Shown here one piece after another: positions 61,363-64,000 of a stretch of 64,000 nt of DNA. The notes below the pieces were generated by a model, which saw only the letters and a program-made list of their open reading frames with translations, ran no database searches and was not told where the DNA came from. The translations under genes and the position numbers were made by a program. Every line of letters starts with the position of its first letter. The first letter of the stretch is position 1. The stretch comes from Lasioglossum baleicum (Eukaryota; Arthropoda; Insecta; Hymenoptera; Halictidae). Location: the NCBI RefSeq assembly GCF_051020765.1, contig NC_134930.1, positions 12,896,001 to 12,960,000 on the forward strand, in the 5' to 3' direction.

Positions 61363-61758
61363 TACAGTGACTGCCACTAATATTCGGACACTGTTAAAAA
61401 CACCATAACTTTTTTAATATTGGACTATGCGACTTGAACTTTTTTAGGAAGCAAGAGCAATTAGTTTACTACAAGATGTGAAATTCTTTCAAAAATTGTA
61501 TTTGGTCGAAATTGTAGAGAAAATACTAAAAGTTGCATTTCACAACTTTGTTTCGCGGGCCTATATTGAAATGTTAAAAAATACGTTTTGTAGAACACAT
61601 AAAAAAGTTGAAAAATACAACTTTTAGTATTTTCTCTGCAATTCCGACAACTTGCAGTTTATCAAACATTTTTGTCACGTTGTGTAGTAAACCAGTTGTT
61701 CTAACTTTTCCAAAAATTATGGTGGTTTTAAGAGTGTCGGAATATTAGGACAAGTGTA
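61363..61758. mobile_element. Tc1-like foldback element, TA-flanked
   Basis: TA at 61363-61364 and 61757-61758 bracket 392 bp. The ends CAGTGACTGCCACTAATATT and, in reverse complement, CACTTGTCCTAATATTCCGA are related. The two arms of about 170 bp remain alignable to the centre, where GAGAAAATACTAAAAGTTG is inverted near-perfectly. Relatives lie at 12330-12545 and 49650-49830. No transposase frame. Confidence 0.8.
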
Positions 61759-61942
61759 CAGTCTTTTTAAACAACTCTTTGTACATATACTGTACATTTA
61801 CTACTACATGAAACACCTGTATATAGGATTTTTAAACAATTTTCTTGATCACGTTACATGGAAGTCTACTGAATGTAACGTTAACTGCAGAGTTGTTAAA
61901 TAATAGAAAGGTGAAACTGCAGATTTTTGGATATATTATTAA

Positions 61943-62139
61943 CAGACTGTGAATCTATATGTAAAGTAAAGATCGTTTGAAATAATAATTTGAAATTGTT
62001 TCTCTCTGTGGTGGTTTTGTTCAGCTGTATCAAATATATTGACACTTTTGAATTCTTATTATTTAGCTATTTATTTACAGTTGATCTTAAAGTAACCTTT
62101 TTATAGATGCAATTACAAATGCATAAAATCCACAATCTA
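61943..62139 (+). mobile_element. hAT-like MITE, full length, diverged
   Basis: 197 bp from CAGACTGTGAATCTATATGT to GCATAAAATCCACAATCTA. Flanking octamers no longer match well. Older than the copies at 12646 and 53229. Confidence 0.75.
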
Positions 62140-62634
62140 CTTACAACACTAGACATTTTGAACACCTTTTTCCTTCAAAGTAAAGAAATAAGAAAGTAAG
62201 GGAAGAAAACAGTATTTTCAGTTTGATATTTTATGTTGCAAAGCAAGGTGTTAAAAATGAGCACTTTGACGGTGGTTCTAGTGTCTTTGATCCTAATAAT
62301 TTGCTGTTTCCGTATTATCTGTGTATCCTAGCGTTTTCTGTGTGATCTGCGAATAACTTTACGGAAGTAAGTGGCATCTTAACTATATTTATATAATTTC
62401 AGTCGAAGCCGCAGCTGTGTTACGTGGATTTATAGTTGTGCATGCTGCGTGGGAAAGTGAAAACTCTTATAAATTGCACAGAGACAATGACGACAGTAGT
62501 TTGTCACTCCCGGAAACAAACCTGTTACTTTTCAATGACCGTTTTCCCAACATTTGCATCTTCCTGCAAGAAGATTACGTAGTAACACAGGCATGCATTT
62601 ACTACAGTAGTCACATACGAATTCTTCATTTATG
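62140..62634 (+). other. Non-coding; possible acceptor with open frame
   Basis: A 3' splice-like ATATAATTTCAG ends at 62402, and the frame after it is open in phase 1 (compatible with the 58.5 kb donor) until 62761. It runs into the MITE at 62635 and has no domain, so I do not annotate it as an exon. Confidence 0.25.
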
Positions 62635-62877
62635 TAGACTTTTTATGGATTTTTGTCAGCGCGTGGTAACTTATTTTATCAAACTAAGAAGAGGGAGGGA
62701 GCACGGATTGAGGGGAAAAAGTTGCGACACATGCACGGCAGTGACGAAACGCGTTACGTGACCGGCCAGCAGAAGCGTAGGGGAATAGCGTCGTGGAAGG
62801 GGAAGGTAGAGTGGGGACACAAGTTTTGATCGGGCGACTGCAGGGAATATTTATTTTCTATATGAACCTGCAGTCTA
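62635..62877 (-). mobile_element. hAT-like MITE, diverged
   Basis: TAGACTTTTTATGGATTTTT at 62635 and TATGAACCTGCAGTCTA ending at 62877 resemble the two family termini in - orientation. Internal similarity is weak. Confidence 0.45.
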
Positions 62878-63290
62878 TTACCACTTTGCACTCGGAGCTA
62901 TTTTAACTTGAAAATTAACCCTTATACGATCCTCAGGGTAAAAATTCACCCATTTACTATTTTCACATACTGTAAAATCATTGATCCCTTTATGTCTATG
63001 TTGTGAGATGTATTCCTTTAAAATATGACGTTACAAATGCAACATAATTTGTTGATTTCACGTGCAGAGCAAACATGGGCGAATTATTATCCTAGTCTTT
63101 TTTATGCAACTATTCTTGAGGAGCGTATGAGGGTTAAACATTTCTTTTCGACCTAGAAATTGATATAATGCCTCATACAATACTTAAATATTTAGTAGTT
63201 GATTATATATCAACATATTTAATGATGTAAACAATATTTTGGGTAATGGTAAAGCAGTTTTCAGTAGTGACTCTGAGTCAGGTGCTAAGA
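62878..63290 (+). mobile_element. piggyBac-like MITE (PB1), interrupted by another MITE
   Basis: The left part CACTTTGCACTCGGAGCTAT up to TTGAAAATTAA (62918) resumes at 63134 with TTAAACATTTCTTTTCGACC and continues through GATATAATGCCTCATACAAT and GACTCTGAGTCAGGTGCTAAG (about 63290). Joined, it reproduces the PB1 order seen at 8.5-8.9 kb. Its own flanking TTAA has decayed (TTAC on the left). Confidence 0.8.
62915..63137. mobile_element. piggyBac-like MITE (third family) nested in PB1
   Basis: TTAA at 62915-62918 and 63134-63137 flank 215 bp (62919-63133). The ends CCCTTATACGATCCTCAGG and, in reverse complement, CCCTCATACGCTCCTCAAG match at about 16 of 19. The TTAA corresponds to an internal TTAA of the host element, as required for insertion with TTAA duplication. 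Confidence 0.85.
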
Positions 63291-64000
63291 TTGCTAAGAA
63301 TACATAGAAGCCTACTAATAAAATTGTCGAGACCCCACCTTTGACCCCAGTAGCCAATCGCAGAAGAGTGTGCCGCGGAGTAGGGGTATCATGTGATCCC
63401 TACAAGTCCTCTATCATTTCCTGATGGACGACCAGTACTTGGTCGCGATTGTTGGTTTCTCCGGGAGGGTGAAGGGACCACCAGGAGTCAAAGACAAGGA
63501 AATTAGCAGACACGTGGAGTTAGTGTCCCGACAGTTAGGCGTTTAATGGCATCGGCTAATAACGCCGCGCGATGCAAACGATTTATAAAGACGCGCTCTC
63601 CGGTCCTCGTTTTCGTCTTCATCTTCGTCTTCGTCTTCGCCTCCCGAGCGTCGTTTTCTTCATGGCGGCCGGCCAGGCTTTCGCCGCTGTCCATTGACGC
63701 GAGGCCGTTCATTTTTTCATTATCGAGCCAAGGAGATTGTCAAGGTCGAATGTCAAGATTGCGAATGAATGGTCAGCGAACCCATCATCCATTCACTTTT
63801 TGCTCGTGACGCCGCGGCACGATCTTCGCCGCGTCGATTCACCGTAGACGTTCTACACAGATGTAGAAGGAGAGGGAGAGGGACGAACAGAGAAAAAAAA
63901 TTGGCAATCCTCTCTACCGGAGAGAATTGCTTTGACATTGGGGTAATCGACCGGACACGCGTAATTAAATTCGCTAATCTGTCATCGAGCCGGTGATCGA
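63291..64000. other. Non-coding, with TCGTCT microsatellite
   Basis: TTCGTCTTCATCTTCGTCTT-type repeat at 63611-63640. Overlapping frames at 63503-63996 are compositional. No exon recognised. Confidence 0.45.

Noticed and set aside
62403..62761. Phase-compatible open frame after a possible acceptor, as a next exon for the 58.5 kb gene
   Set aside because: The frame runs into a diverged MITE, has no domain and ends at a stop inside repeat-derived sequence.
1..64000. tRNA, rRNA, known insect microRNA and CRISPR arrays
   Set aside because: No tRNA B-box-like GGTTCGANNCC with matching A-box, no rRNA signature, no familiar miRNA mature sequence and no regularly spaced repeats were found on reading both strands.

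Overview
The window looks like a gene-poor piece of an insect nuclear chromosome. A hymenopteran (bee, ant or wasp) is my best inference: CpG is not depleted, AT-rich and GC-rich blocks alternate over a few kb, and most recognisable content is short non-autonomous DNA transposons plus one truncated non-LTR retrotransposon. No complete multi-exon gene, rRNA, tRNA, CRISPR array or bacterial-type operon was recognised. Most open frames lie in GC-rich blocks, where stop codons are rare by composition, or inside repeats, and they are not listed as genes.

Gene-like content is thin. The best coding candidate is an exon at 58325-58697 on the + strand. It has a branch-point-like site and 3' splice site, a purine-rich 5' UTR, an overlapping upstream ORF, an ATG at 58535, an open frame and a GTGAGT donor. 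If real, it is the first coding exon of a gene running off the right edge, with untranslated exons upstream. GC-rich, promoter-like blocks at about 42.5-42.8 kb and 46.0-47.6 kb could hold those exons. At 21021/21022 a pyrimidine-rich CAG is joined directly to GTAAGC, the layout of an insect recursive-splicing ratchet point; this would fit a very long + strand intron. A 71-codon ORF at 31264-31479 encodes a peptide with hydrophobic ends and a polar middle, and might be a small secreted or GPI-anchored product, or a signal-peptide exon.

Repeats dominate the AT-rich parts. (1) A family of about 200 bp MITEs with termini like TAGACTGCGGATTTTATGCA and 8-bp target duplications (hAT-like) has about 17 copies or fragments; two have perfect 8-bp duplications (12638-12851, 53221-53438). 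(2) Several TTAA-flanked, piggyBac-like MITE families are present, including one inserted inside another at 62.9-63.3 kb and a head-to-tail pair at 8.47-8.95 kb. (3) TA-flanked Tc1/mariner- or pogo-like foldbacks occur at 30.2, 57.8 and 61.4 kb, with mariner-like palindromes at 25.3-25.7 kb. (4) A long inverted repeat at 9960-10443 has arms of about 200 bp that I judge about 90% identical, separated by a loop with a 13-G run. (5) A 5'-truncated non-LTR element at 44480-44898 is flanked by a 14-bp duplication and keeps the ORF2 C-terminus.

GC-rich blocks (about 3.5-5.3, 13-20, 24.2-25.1, 38.2-43.8 and 46-48.2 kb) carry few transposons but many simple repeats and strand-asymmetric purine or pyrimidine tracts. 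I found no evidence of an exotic new system. The most unusual items are the candidate ratchet point, the exon with an overlapping uORF, the large hairpin element and the nested MITE structures.
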